This document shows positions 17,951 through 25,897 of a stretch of 51,744 nucleotides of DNA, one piece after another. Below the pieces are notes generated by a model. The model ran no database searches, was not told the origin of the DNA, and saw only the letters and a list, made by a program, of their open reading frames with translations. A program made the translations under genes and the position numbers. Numbering within the stretch: the first letter of the stretch is position 1; each line of letters opens with the position of its first letter. Location of the stretch: positions 1 to 51,744 of the forward strand of contig CAISJJ010000435.1 in assembly GCA_903885595.1 (NCBI GenBank), in the 5' to 3' direction. Source of the stretch: an uncultured Bacteroidales bacterium. Lineage in GTDB: Bacteria; Bacteroidota; Bacteroidia; Bacteroidales; FEN-979.

Positions 17951-18946
17951 ATGATCAGAAATGCGTGGTTCTATATTCTGCTTGCCTTCATCCTGGCATC
18001 ATGCTCCCAAAGCCAGGAAAAAAAGGGTTTACCCGTTCGATCAAGTGATTATTTGGGCCAGGTTTTACCAAGCGACAGGCCATTGATGTTTGTTGGCGGA
18101 ATTATTTCGACCGGGATGTATGAACGCGACGTTTCCATTACTGCCGATGGGAATGAAATTTATTATAGTCTTTTCATGGATGACTGGACAACCATCATCG
18201 TTGCCCGGCGTATAAACGGAACCTGGTTTGAACCGGTAGTAGCTGAATTTGCAAGGGATACAAGCCGGTTTTTCGCAGAACCTAGCGTTTCTGCCGATGG
18301 GCAGCGCATTATGTTTTTATCTGCCAAACCCGGCTGGGCAGATCAGCATATATGGATGGCCGAGCGAAAGCCTGGTGGCGCATGGGGCAAACCTGTTCAG
18401 CTCCCTTCGCCCATCAACACCCGGAATGAAGAGTTTTATCCATCACTGGCGAAAAACGGCAATCTGTATTTTTCACGGCGCGACCCTGAAACAAAATCAA
18501 CCAGTATTTTTCTTTCCAAATGGAAAAATGGAAGTTTTTCATCCCCTGAACCCCTGCCTTCACCTGTAAACGGTAAGGGTGTGATTTATAATGCAGGCAT
18601 TGCACCTGACGAAAGTTTCCTGGTGGCCTGTGTTGCCGGACGTGATTCGGTTCAACCGGAAAATCCCTCCACTTACATGCTTTTCTTTCACAACCCGGAT
18701 GGTTCGTGGAGTAAGGGAATTGACCTGGTAAAAACACTCCGCCTGCCTTGCGATGAGGCCATCAGCATATCAGTCAGTCCTGATGGAACATATATATTCT
18801 ATGCATCAGACAGGCGCCAGGTGCCATATAAGAATTTTGCCCCCAAATGGACCTTGACTTCCTTCCACCAGATGCGAAACTTACAAGGCAATGGAAACGC
18901 TGACATATTCTGGTTTAATTTCAAAAAAGTTATGTTCCGCTTGTAG
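17951..18946 (+). CDS. PD40/TolB-like beta-propeller lipoprotein
   Basis: A 331-residue lipoprotein with a signal peptide and lipobox (ILASC, Cys at 18). At least four WD40-like PD40 repeats follow, each with the pattern S-x-DG-x-x-(I/M)-x-(F/Y): VSADGQRIMFLSAKP, VSPDGTYIFYASDRR and two weaker ones, SITADGNEIYYS and GIAPDESFLVAC. The fold is a beta-propeller, probably anchored at the cell envelope. In this phylum such proteins often bind cell-wall or sugar ligands, but the partner is unknown. The alpha-galactosidase gene follows within about 40 bases on the same strand, suggesting co-transcription. Confidence 0.8.
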   Translation: MIRNAWFYILLAFILASCSQSQEKKGLPVRSSDYLGQVLPSDRPLMFVGGIISTGMYERDVSITADGNEIYYSLFMDDWTTIIVARRINGTWFEPVVAEFARDTSRFFAEPSVSADGQRIMFLSAKPGWADQHIWMAERKPGGAWGKPVQLPSPINTRNEEFYPSLAKNGNLYFSRRDPETKSTSIFLSKWKNGSFSSPEPLPSPVNGKGVIYNAGIAPDESFLVACVAGRDSVQPENPSTYMLFFHNPDGSWSKGIDLVKTLRLPCDEAISISVSPDGTYIFYASDRRQVPYKNFAPKWTLTSFHQMRNLQGNGNADIFWFNFKKVMFRL

Positions 18947-18984
18947 CTGAACCTTCATAAAAATTGACCATTAAAACTGTAACC

Positions 18985-21255
18985 ATGAAAAAGTTGTTCA
19001 TTTTCGCAGGATTTCTCACCCTTTCCCTTTTTATATCATGCACGAAAAGCATAGAACAGCAGGGTGTGTCAATAGATACCCGTTGGCGATTTACCACAGG
19101 CGATGATCCTGCCTGGGCGATGCCAGCCTTCGACGATTCAGCATGGGATTCGATTGATCCAAAAGAAATCTGGGAGTCGCAGGGACGAAGTGATTATGAT
19201 GGGTACGCATGGTACCGGATAAGAGTATTCTTTTCTTCATCATGGATAGAAAATGCCATTATCAAAGACAGCCTTCAGTTAATTCTCGGGAAGATTGACG
19301 ACTGTGACCAGATTTTCGTGAATGGTGAACTGATCGGCGAAAATGGAAAAAATCTGAAGGGACGTGATGAATCCAATGCTGAATTTTACAAAGAACAGGG
19401 AAAATGGAATCTTGAACGCCGGTATATCCTGGGCGTACACGATCCTCGGATTCACTGGGATAAAGAAAACATTATTGCTGTAAGATGTTTTGATCAGGGT
19501 GGCGCCGGAGGAATGTTTGGGAAAAATTTTGAAATCTCCATGACCGGACTTAAAGACTATGTAAAATTCGATGTTATCTCCGATCCTTTTACCCTCAAAG
19601 GGGAAAACATGATCACCAAAAACTTTTCGATATTGAATCAATCGGGGACCATGGATTTTAAAGGAAAGCTGTTGGTCAAGGTAATCCGTTGCGATAATGG
19701 CATCAGTGTATATTCTGAAGAGTCGGCAATAGATCTGACACGAAATCTAAGTATTGACAAATCTGTGGTATTCAAAAAAGAATTTACAATTCCTGCGGTT
19801 CTGAAAATTTCATTTATTGAATCAAATTCCGGTAACATGATTACCGAAGATGTTGAAATTCCATATATTCTGACACCTCCAACCCCGCCTGAACCGAGGA
19901 TCAACGGGGCAAAGGTATTTGGTGTACGTCCGTGGTCTCCCTTTTTGTTTAAAGTTGCTGCAACGGGAAGGCCACCGTTGAAATACAGTGCTTCCGGACT
20001 TCCGGATGGATTGAAGATTGATCCGAAAAATGGGCTCATAACCGGTGCTTTAAAAAAGAAGGGGGAGCACCTGGTCATGGTAACGGTTGAAAACGACCTG
20101 GGCTTTAACGAACGCGAACTGAAAATAATTGTTGGTGATGTAATCTCACTGACGCCTCCAATGGGTTGGAACAGCTGGAACTGCTGGGGATTAAGTGTGA
20201 GCGACAAAAAAGTTCGTCAATCGGCCGATGCCATGAAATCAAGCGGGTTGATTGACCATGGCTGGTCCTATGTGAACATTGATGATGGATGGGAAGACAC
20301 TCACGATAAAGATGGAAATATTTTACCCAATGACAAATTCCCGGATATGAAGGAGCTTTGCAATTATATACATTCCCTGGGCCTAAAAATTGGAATTTAC
20401 TCATCCCCGGGTCCGAAAACGTGTGGTGGTTATGAAGGGAGCTATATGTTTGAAGCAAATGATGCACAGAACTATGCATCGTGGGGCATCGATTACCTGA
20501 AATATGATTGGTGTTCATATGGGAACATCGCACCAAAGCCAACGCCGGAACAAATGAAATATCCGTACAAGGAGATGAAACATGCCATTCGGAAGGCAAA
20601 CCGTGATATTCATTATAGTCTTTGCCAGTATGGAATGGGTGATGTATGGACCTGGGGCGCCGAAGTGGATGGTAATAGCTGGCGAACAACCGGCGATATT
20701 ACAGATACATGGGAAAGTTTATCAGAGATTGGGTTCAACCAGTATAAATGTTCGCCCTATTCAGCGCCTGGCCGCTGGAATGACCCTGACATGCTTGTTG
20801 TTGGCTGGGTTGGCTGGGGGCCTGCATTACATTATACACGATTGACACCGAATGAACAATACACGCATATAACCTTATGGAGCCTGCTCGCAGCTCCCCT
20901 GTTAATCGGATGTGATCTTGAACAACTGGATGTATTTACCATGAACCTGCTAACAAACGATGAGGTACTGACTGTAAATCAGGATCCTTTGGGTAAGCAA
21001 GCCATCCAGGTCCGCAAAACAGATGAATTCGAAATTTGGGCCCGTAAACTTGAAGATGGCAGTGTAGCAGTTGGCTTGTTTAACAAAACTACCAAACCCT
21101 TGTACATTCCTGTCGAAATGAAGGAACTGGAGCTTGACGGGAAATATTCCATGAGGGATCTATGGTCGCAAACTGACCTTGGAAAAGTCAGGGGGCATTT
21201 TGAAATGAAAACCCCACCACACGGAGCAAGGTTGGTAACCCTTAAAGGGTTGTAG
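18985..21255 (+). CDS. GH27 alpha-galactosidase lipoprotein with N-terminal sugar-binding-like domain
   Basis: It should release terminal alpha-galactose (or a related sugar) outside the cytoplasm. I choose the ATG at 18985 (MKKLFIF) over 18964 because it starts a proper lipoprotein signal (LSLFISC). The 756 residues comprise a GH2-like jelly-roll (about 30-190), a beta region (about 195-295), a He_PIG/putative Ig module (about 305-387), the GH27 barrel (about 390-655) and a C-terminal beta-sandwich. The nucleophile lies in YLKYDW (D508) and the acid/base in WRTTGD (D571). Such multi-domain GH27 enzymes occur in polysaccharide-degrading Bacteroidota. No SusC/D pair is near, so this is not a standard PUL. 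Confidence 0.9.
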   Translation: MKKLFIFAGFLTLSLFISCTKSIEQQGVSIDTRWRFTTGDDPAWAMPAFDDSAWDSIDPKEIWESQGRSDYDGYAWYRIRVFFSSSWIENAIIKDSLQLILGKIDDCDQIFVNGELIGENGKNLKGRDESNAEFYKEQGKWNLERRYILGVHDPRIHWDKENIIAVRCFDQGGAGGMFGKNFEISMTGLKDYVKFDVISDPFTLKGENMITKNFSILNQSGTMDFKGKLLVKVIRCDNGISVYSEESAIDLTRNLSIDKSVVFKKEFTIPAVLKISFIESNSGNMITEDVEIPYILTPPTPPEPRINGAKVFGVRPWSPFLFKVAATGRPPLKYSASGLPDGLKIDPKNGLITGALKKKGEHLVMVTVENDLGFNERELKIIVGDVISLTPPMGWNSWNCWGLSVSDKKVRQSADAMKSSGLIDHGWSYVNIDDGWEDTHDKDGNILPNDKFPDMKELCNYIHSLGLKIGIYSSPGPKTCGGYEGSYMFEANDAQNYASWGIDYLKYDWCSYGNIAPKPTPEQMKYPYKEMKHAIRKANRDIHYSLCQYGMGDVWTWGAEVDGNSWRTTGDITDTWESLSEIGFNQYKCSPYSAPGRWNDPDMLVVGWVGWGPALHYTRLTPNEQYTHITLWSLLAAPLLIGCDLEQLDVFTMNLLTNDEVLTVNQDPLGKQAIQVRKTDEFEIWARKLEDGSVAVGLFNKTTKPLYIPVEMKELELDGKYSMRDLWSQTDLGKVRGHFEMKTPPHGARLVTLKGL

Positions 21256-21270
21256 CACCCTGACAGGGTG
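21256..21270. terminator. Convergent palindrome with CACCCTGACAGGG word
   Basis: CACCCTGACAGGGTG is a compact hairpin starting on the base after the alpha-galactosidase stop codon and ending 7 bases before the malic enzyme stop. The 13-base core is identical to 4092-4104. There is no T-tract directly after it. Confidence 0.5.
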
Positions 21271-21277
21271 GCATGGA

Positions 21278-22732
21278 TTATTTTACCTGGTCGATGGCGT
21301 AGGCAAGTGCCTTTTGGATCATTTCAGCAGGGGGAGATTCGATAAATCCTTTGTCCATCAATGACCTCGTTAGCCCACGTGCATGCTCAATGTCTTTTTT
21401 CGCCTTTTGAAATGCTTCTTCCCATGTCATGTTGATACGTGCAACACCATCTTTGATAGCCTGCATAGCGACATCGGCAGCCTCATGAGGAAAAACAGCA
21501 GCTTCTTCCATATTGGGAACGATATTTTCGACCGTGATCCCCCGTTTTTCGGCATAATCGGCCAGGGAATGGGCAGCGGCAATGGCCATGGTATCGGTAA
21601 TTTTCTTTGCACGCACCATCAACGCTCCCTTCAGTATTCCTGGAAAGCCGATCGAGTTATTCACCTGGTTTGGGAAGTCACCGCGCCCGGTGGCTACAAT
21701 GTAGGCGCCTTCTTCCTTGGCTGCATAAGGATAGATTTCGGGAACGGGATTGGCACAGCAAAACACAATTGATTTACCGGCCATGCTTTTAATCCATGGA
21801 CGTTTGATCACATCGGGGCCGGGAGTTGAAAGCGAAATCAGCACATCGGCGTTTTTCATTGCCTCCTCAATGGTTGGGACTCTCCCCGGGTTGGTTTTTT
21901 CACAAAGTTCCCATTTCCGGTAAAAGCGTGGATCTGCCTTAATGTCCTCCCTGCCAACATGCAAGGATCCTTTGGTATCAAACATGATCATTTTAGCGGG
22001 ATCGGCCCCGTCGGTAATCAGCAAGCGGGCAATGGTCGTATTGGATGCCCCTGCTCCATTCAGAACAAACCTGACATCACCGATATTTTTACCCGCCAGC
22101 TTAAGTGCATTGATCACCCCTGCAAGTGTGACACAGGCTGTTCCCTGGGCGTCGTCGTGCCAAACCGGAATGTCGCACTCCTCGCGAAGCACATCCAAAA
22201 CCCTGTAACAATTTGGCTGGGAAATATCTTCAAGGTTGACAGCGCCAAAACTGGGCTGGCACATTTTCACGAATTCGATGATCTTTTCAGGATCGTTTTT
22301 ACCATCTTTCCCTTTGCTGTCGATACACAAAGCAACTGCATCAACCCCGCCGAGATATTTCATCAGAAACGCCTTGCCTTCCATTACCCCCAGTCCGCCT
22401 GAAGGGGTACAGTCACCATCGCCCAGAACACGTGTTGAGTCGCTTACCACTGCCACAAGATTTCCACGGTTCGTTAGATCGAAGGAGGCGTCGTTGTTAT
22501 CACGGATGTTGGTTGAAACCCTCGACACACCCGGTGTATACCAAACATTAAACCAATTGAACCCAACAACCGGCGCCTTGGGAATAGTTTGGATTTTCCC
22601 CTGGTAAAAATGGTGTGCCTCCTCTGCAAGTTGTTTAAGAAAAATCGTTTTCGCTTTGGCAATCTGCTCAGGCGTGAAGGTTGAAGGGAAAACATCATTA
22701 AGATTTTCAAGATTCAGGGACAGTTCTTTCAT
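21278..22732 (-). CDS. Malic enzyme (NAD(P)-dependent)
   Basis: It decarboxylates malate to pyruvate with reduction of NAD(P), in the cytoplasm. The 484 residues carry the malic N-domain with the YTPGVSRVS loop, VMEGKAFLMKYLGGVDAVAL, the metal-site segment NLEDISQP and the PVWHDDAQGTACV motif. The Rossmann domain follows, with VLNGAGASNTTIARLL. It lacks the phosphotransacetylase domain of the longer MaeB type. Together with ppdK it could feed PEP from C4 acids. The cofactor cannot be decided from sequence alone. It is convergent with the alpha-galactosidase gene, sharing a 22-base gap. Confidence 0.93.
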   Translation of the reverse strand: MKELSLNLENLNDVFPSTFTPEQIAKAKTIFLKQLAEEAHHFYQGKIQTIPKAPVVGFNWFNVWYTPGVSRVSTNIRDNNDASFDLTNRGNLVAVVSDSTRVLGDGDCTPSGGLGVMEGKAFLMKYLGGVDAVALCIDSKGKDGKNDPEKIIEFVKMCQPSFGAVNLEDISQPNCYRVLDVLREECDIPVWHDDAQGTACVTLAGVINALKLAGKNIGDVRFVLNGAGASNTTIARLLITDGADPAKMIMFDTKGSLHVGREDIKADPRFYRKWELCEKTNPGRVPTIEEAMKNADVLISLSTPGPDVIKRPWIKSMAGKSIVFCCANPVPEIYPYAAKEEGAYIVATGRGDFPNQVNNSIGFPGILKGALMVRAKKITDTMAIAAAHSLADYAEKRGITVENIVPNMEEAAVFPHEAADVAMQAIKDGVARINMTWEEAFQKAKKDIEHARGLTRSLMDKGFIESPPAEMIQKALAYAIDQVK

Positions 22733-22918
22733 AGCCTAATTTTTTATAGTAAGACGGAATGCCGGTTAACCGGTTAAAATACCATAATAGTTTTTGGTAA
22801 AGTTATAGAATAAAATCAGAGTTTGCCAAACAGGCATGTTAAAAAAAATGGCAAAATTTTTAATTTTAAGATTTTGTTGTATATTCGCCTTGGTTATTCA
22901 TCCTAATTCTAATGTATT

Positions 22919-23110
22919 ATGTCAAGAGGTAAAGTGAAATTTTTTAATGAGAGAAAAGGTTTTGGGTTCATCCTGGATGATGAAAGCCAGCAAGACGTAT
23001 TTGTTCACGTAAGTGGACTTATTGACAAAATTCGTGAAAATGACCAGGTTTCTTTTGATCTGACAGAGGACAACCGAGGGAAAAAAGCAATCAATGTTCG
23101 CCGGGACTAA
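22919..23110 (+). CDS. Cold-shock domain protein
   Basis: A 63-residue single OB-fold RNA/DNA chaperone of the CspA family. The RNP1-like KGFGFI and RNP2-like VFVHVS motifs are both present, and the length is typical. It probably melts RNA secondary structure in the cytoplasm. The long AT-rich leader (about 185 bases from the malic enzyme start) could hold thermosensitive structure, though I see no clear element. A bidirectional terminator follows 20 bases after the stop. Confidence 0.95.
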   Translation: MSRGKVKFFNERKGFGFILDDESQQDVFVHVSGLIDKIRENDQVSFDLTEDNRGKKAINVRRD

Positions 23111-23130
23111 GTCAATTTCATGTAAAAAAA

Positions 23131-23164
23131 AAAGAGCGATGCTTCCGGCACCGCTCTTTTTTTT
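23131..23164. terminator. Bidirectional terminator between csp and the lipoprotein gene
   Basis: AAAGAGCG and CGCTCTTT form an 8-bp stem flanked by an A-run before and a T-run after, so it works for either strand. It separates the cold-shock gene from the convergent lipoprotein gene. Confidence 0.9.
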
Positions 23165-23179
23165 GTTTCAATTCGATCA

Positions 23180-23734
23180 TTAAACTGGTTCCAGATGCAA
23201 CTGCAATGTGCCATCAATATACATTTGAACCCATTCAACCGGTACTGCACCGTTTAAGACCCCGTATACACGAACATAAAAGCTGGTACCACCCAGATAG
23301 GGTCTGATATTAATATTGGTAAGCGTTAAATTTACTGTTTTGGCATTTGGATCTACTGCGGTTACATAACCAAATACCTCAGCGGGAGGCTCAGACGTTT
23401 GTGAAATTTCTCCGCGGAGTGACTGAAGCCATCCGAAATTCACAGAATCAGGCTGATCGATGGTGATAGAACATTTGGTAAATGTGGTATTTCCAACCAT
23501 TCCGCCTGACAGTCCGTTTGCATTCAGGATACTGTCGAGATTTGCCGATACATAACCGGCATAAATAAGTTGTTCGCCGCTTTTATCCTTTGTCGGTGTA
23601 TATATAAAAGTCGTTCGGGGAATGTTATATGAAACATCAAAAGCAGCAAGTTCCCTTATTTTGGCGCAGGAAGAAAAAAAGATAACAGGAAAAAAAGCAA
23701 TTATAAGTATGAATAAAAAGCCATGTCGTTTCAT
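23180..23734 (-). CDS. Hypothetical lipoprotein
   Basis: A 184-residue protein with a lipoprotein signal (hydrophobic 6-20, FFSSC lipobox with the Cys at about 23). The mature part is predicted mostly beta: repeated short strands with I/V/T and a central segment rich in Asp and Asn (about 115-150). I do not recognise a family. It lies 42 bases downstream of dnaN on the same strand and may be read through from it. It is probably envelope-anchored; function unknown. Confidence 0.7.
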   Translation of the reverse strand: MKRHGFLFILIIAFFPVIFFSSCAKIRELAAFDVSYNIPRTTFIYTPTKDKSGEQLIYAGYVSANLDSILNANGLSGGMVGNTTFTKCSITIDQPDSVNFGWLQSLRGEISQTSEPPAEVFGYVTAVDPNAKTVNLTLTNINIRPYLGGTSFYVRVYGVLNGAVPVEWVQMYIDGTLQLHLEPV

Positions 23735-23776
23735 GTATATAGGATTAAATTTTCCGGGAGGATCCGGGATTGATTT

Positions 23777-24901
23777 TTATTTATTCAGCATTACCGGCAT
23801 AACAAGCATAAGGATATCCTCCTCCTTATTGTCACTGTTGACCGGGGTAAGAATTCCGGCCCTGTTGGGAGCAGACATTTCAAGCCGGACTTCATCCGTT
23901 TCAATATTGCTTAACATTTCAAGGAGGAATTTTGAGTTAAATCCGATTTCAAGATCTTCTCCGATATAGGAACAATTCAGACGTTCCCTTGCTTCGTTCG
24001 AAAAATCAATATCTTCAGCGCTAAGCAACAACTCCTGTCCCGAAATTTTAAACCTGATCTGGTGAGTCGATTGGTTCGCAAAAATTGAAACACGGCGAAT
24101 GGTCGTCAACAGCGCATGGCGGTCGATCGTAAGTTTATTGGGATTTTCCTTAGGAATAACGGCATCATAATTCGGGTATTTGCCATCAATTAAGCGACAA
24201 ATCAGGTGGATATTCGAAAAGGAGAAGAACGCGTTGGTTTTGTTATATTCAATGGTTACAGGGAACTCCTGGCTTGATAAAAGGTTCTTCAGGAGGTTCA
24301 TCGGCTTTTTAGGCAGGATGAACGACGCCGAATCGGAGGACTTAAGATCAGCTCGTTTGTAACGTACGAGTTTATGCGCATCTGTTGCCACAAAGGTGAC
24401 ATCATCGGGCGAGAGTTCACAAAACACCCCTGAAAGGACAAGCCTTAATTCATCGTTCCCTGTTGCAAAAAGGGTTTTATTGATGGCCTGTGCCATAAGA
24501 CGTGATTCGAATGTAATGGCTGTAGTATCTTCGAGGGAAGGTGTGCGGGGGTATTCTTCGCTTTTGTGACCCGAAAGTTTATATTTTCCTTCGCCTGCCG
24601 AAATTTCGATCATTAAAGACACCTGGTTTATTGTGAAAGCAACAGGAATGTCGGGAAATGTCTTCAGGGTATCAACCAATATCTTGGCAGGAATGGCAAT
24701 GCTTCCCTGCTCCTCTGCCATGTCGGGTTTCACAGTGACCCGCATGGTCGTTTCCAGGTCGGAGGAGGTAATTATCAAATCGTCTTCTTTGAGTTCGAAG
24801 AGGAAATCGTCAAGGATTGGCAACGTGTTGTTTGAATTGATTACTCCCAGGATGGCCTGAAGATTTTTAAGTAAAAGTGTACTGGAGATGATGAATTTCA
24901 T
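23777..24901 (-). CDS. dnaN: DNA polymerase III subunit beta (sliding clamp)
   Basis: A ring-shaped processivity clamp for DNA replication. I choose the ATG at 24901 (MKFIISSTLLLKNLQ), ten codons inside the longest frame, because it matches the conserved clamp N-terminus; the protein is then 374 residues. The three clamp domains are present, with VPAKILVDTLK-like IPAKILVDTLKTFPD in domain 1 and a C-terminal VMPVML, close to the usual hydrophobic-pocket MPMR(L/M). A TATATTTG box lies upstream. It is not next to dnaA or recF here; plsY lies upstream instead. Confidence 0.95.
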   Translation of the reverse strand: MKFIISSTLLLKNLQAILGVINSNNTLPILDDFLFELKEDDLIITSSDLETTMRVTVKPDMAEEQGSIAIPAKILVDTLKTFPDIPVAFTINQVSLMIEISAGEGKYKLSGHKSEEYPRTPSLEDTTAITFESRLMAQAINKTLFATGNDELRLVLSGVFCELSPDDVTFVATDAHKLVRYKRADLKSSDSASFILPKKPMNLLKNLLSSQEFPVTIEYNKTNAFFSFSNIHLICRLIDGKYPNYDAVIPKENPNKLTIDRHALLTTIRRVSIFANQSTHQIRFKISGQELLLSAEDIDFSNEARERLNCSYIGEDLEIGFNSKFLLEMLSNIETDEVRLEMSAPNRAGILTPVNSDNKEEDILMLVMPVMLNK

Positions 24902-24928
24902 GGCAGTATTTTTTATTGAAAATTGTTC

Positions 24929-24936
24929 CAAATATA
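24929..24936 (-). promoter_or_regulatory. -7 box for dnaN
   Basis: TATATTTG on the minus strand matches TAnnTTTG, 27 bases before the chosen dnaN start. It supports the shorter start, because the longer one at 24931 would overlap the box. Confidence 0.55.
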
Positions 24937-24970
24937 CGATAATAATCTGTTTGTAAAATATTATTTATAT

Positions 24971-25624
24971 TCATTTTAACTTATCCGGGTCATCCTTTTT
25001 CTTCCTGAATTCAAATTTGCGTTCCTCCCCTTTAAGCAACCTGCTTATATTTTTTCGGTGTGTTGCCGGGATAAAGACAGCCACCAGCAATGATAAACCA
25101 ATCAACCCCGGATGGCGAACGCCCATCAAAAAAATGACAATCAGAGGGAAGGCAAGGGATGCCAGAATGGACGATAAAGAGACATAATGAGTAGAGGCAA
25201 GCACCACCATAAAAATAGCCAGTACCAGCAGGATGGCAAGAGGGAAAAGTGCAATTCCAGCCCCTGCAATGGTACCAACGCCTTTACCGCCTTTAAATCC
25301 GACATAAATGGGAAAAACATGTCCCAGCACAGCAGCAAGGGCCAAGCCTATTCTGACATAGGTCATCAGATCGGCTGATAATCCCGGAACAGGCAACCAA
25401 ACGGCCAGCTGAACCGCGAGCCAACCTTTGAACACGTCGAACAGCATAACCGGGATGCCCGCTTTGTATCCAAGCACCCTGATCACATTGGTGGCGCCGG
25501 CATTTCCGCTTCCATGCTGACGAACATCAATCCCATAGAACATTTTTCCAACCCACACTGCCGATGGAACGGATCCCAACAAATAGGCTGCAAGTATCTC
25601 TAGTACAATATAAATCAGTGTCAT
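24971..25624 (-). CDS. plsY: Acyl-phosphate:glycerol-3-phosphate acyltransferase
   Basis: An integral membrane enzyme that transfers an acyl group from acyl-phosphate to glycerol-3-phosphate, the first committed step of phospholipid synthesis. The three cytosolic signature loops are visible: GSVPSAVWVGK with RQHGSGNAGATNVIRVLG, then the VLGHVFPIYVGFKGGKGV loop, and a third near the C-terminus (ATHRKNISRLLKGEE). Several hydrophobic helices lie between. The length (217) is normal, with a short charged C-terminal tail. It lies between the giant exported-protein gene and dnaN on the same strand. Confidence 0.95.
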   Translation of the reverse strand: MTLIYIVLEILAAYLLGSVPSAVWVGKMFYGIDVRQHGSGNAGATNVIRVLGYKAGIPVMLFDVFKGWLAVQLAVWLPVPGLSADLMTYVRIGLALAAVLGHVFPIYVGFKGGKGVGTIAGAGIALFPLAILLVLAIFMVVLASTHYVSLSSILASLAFPLIVIFLMGVRHPGLIGLSLLVAVFIPATHRKNISRLLKGEERKFEFRKKKDDPDKLK

Positions 25625-25729
25625 CGGTCGTATCGTTAAACTATTCTATTTTCAGTCTCAATATTTTCTCACAATGCAGGAAATCCCCCTAAGCAAAAGC
25701 TACTGGCTACATATATTAATCGTACGATG

Positions 25730-25857
25730 GAGTCCTCTCCGAAAAGTCACGTTAAACGAATTAAGGACGCTGAACGGAGTCGAAGTGTGCTTAATTTCAG
25801 CCTGTTGCATACTTCGACTTTGATCAGTATCCGGGAGGCTGGCTTTTCGGAGTAAAC
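25730..25857. repeat. Palindromic element with nested inverted repeats
   Basis: Outer arms contain CTCCGAAAAG (25737-25746) and CTTTTCGGAG (25843-25852), a perfect 10-bp pair inside a looser 21-bp pair. Inner arms GTCGAAGTGTGC (25779-25790) and GCATACTTCGAC (25807-25818) pair with one mismatch. It fills the gap upstream of plsY and looks like a small folded, REP- or MITE-like element rather than a terminator. Confidence 0.75.
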
Positions 25858-25897
25858 TCAATGTTTCAGTTTGCAAAGTAAAATAAATTCTGAATAC

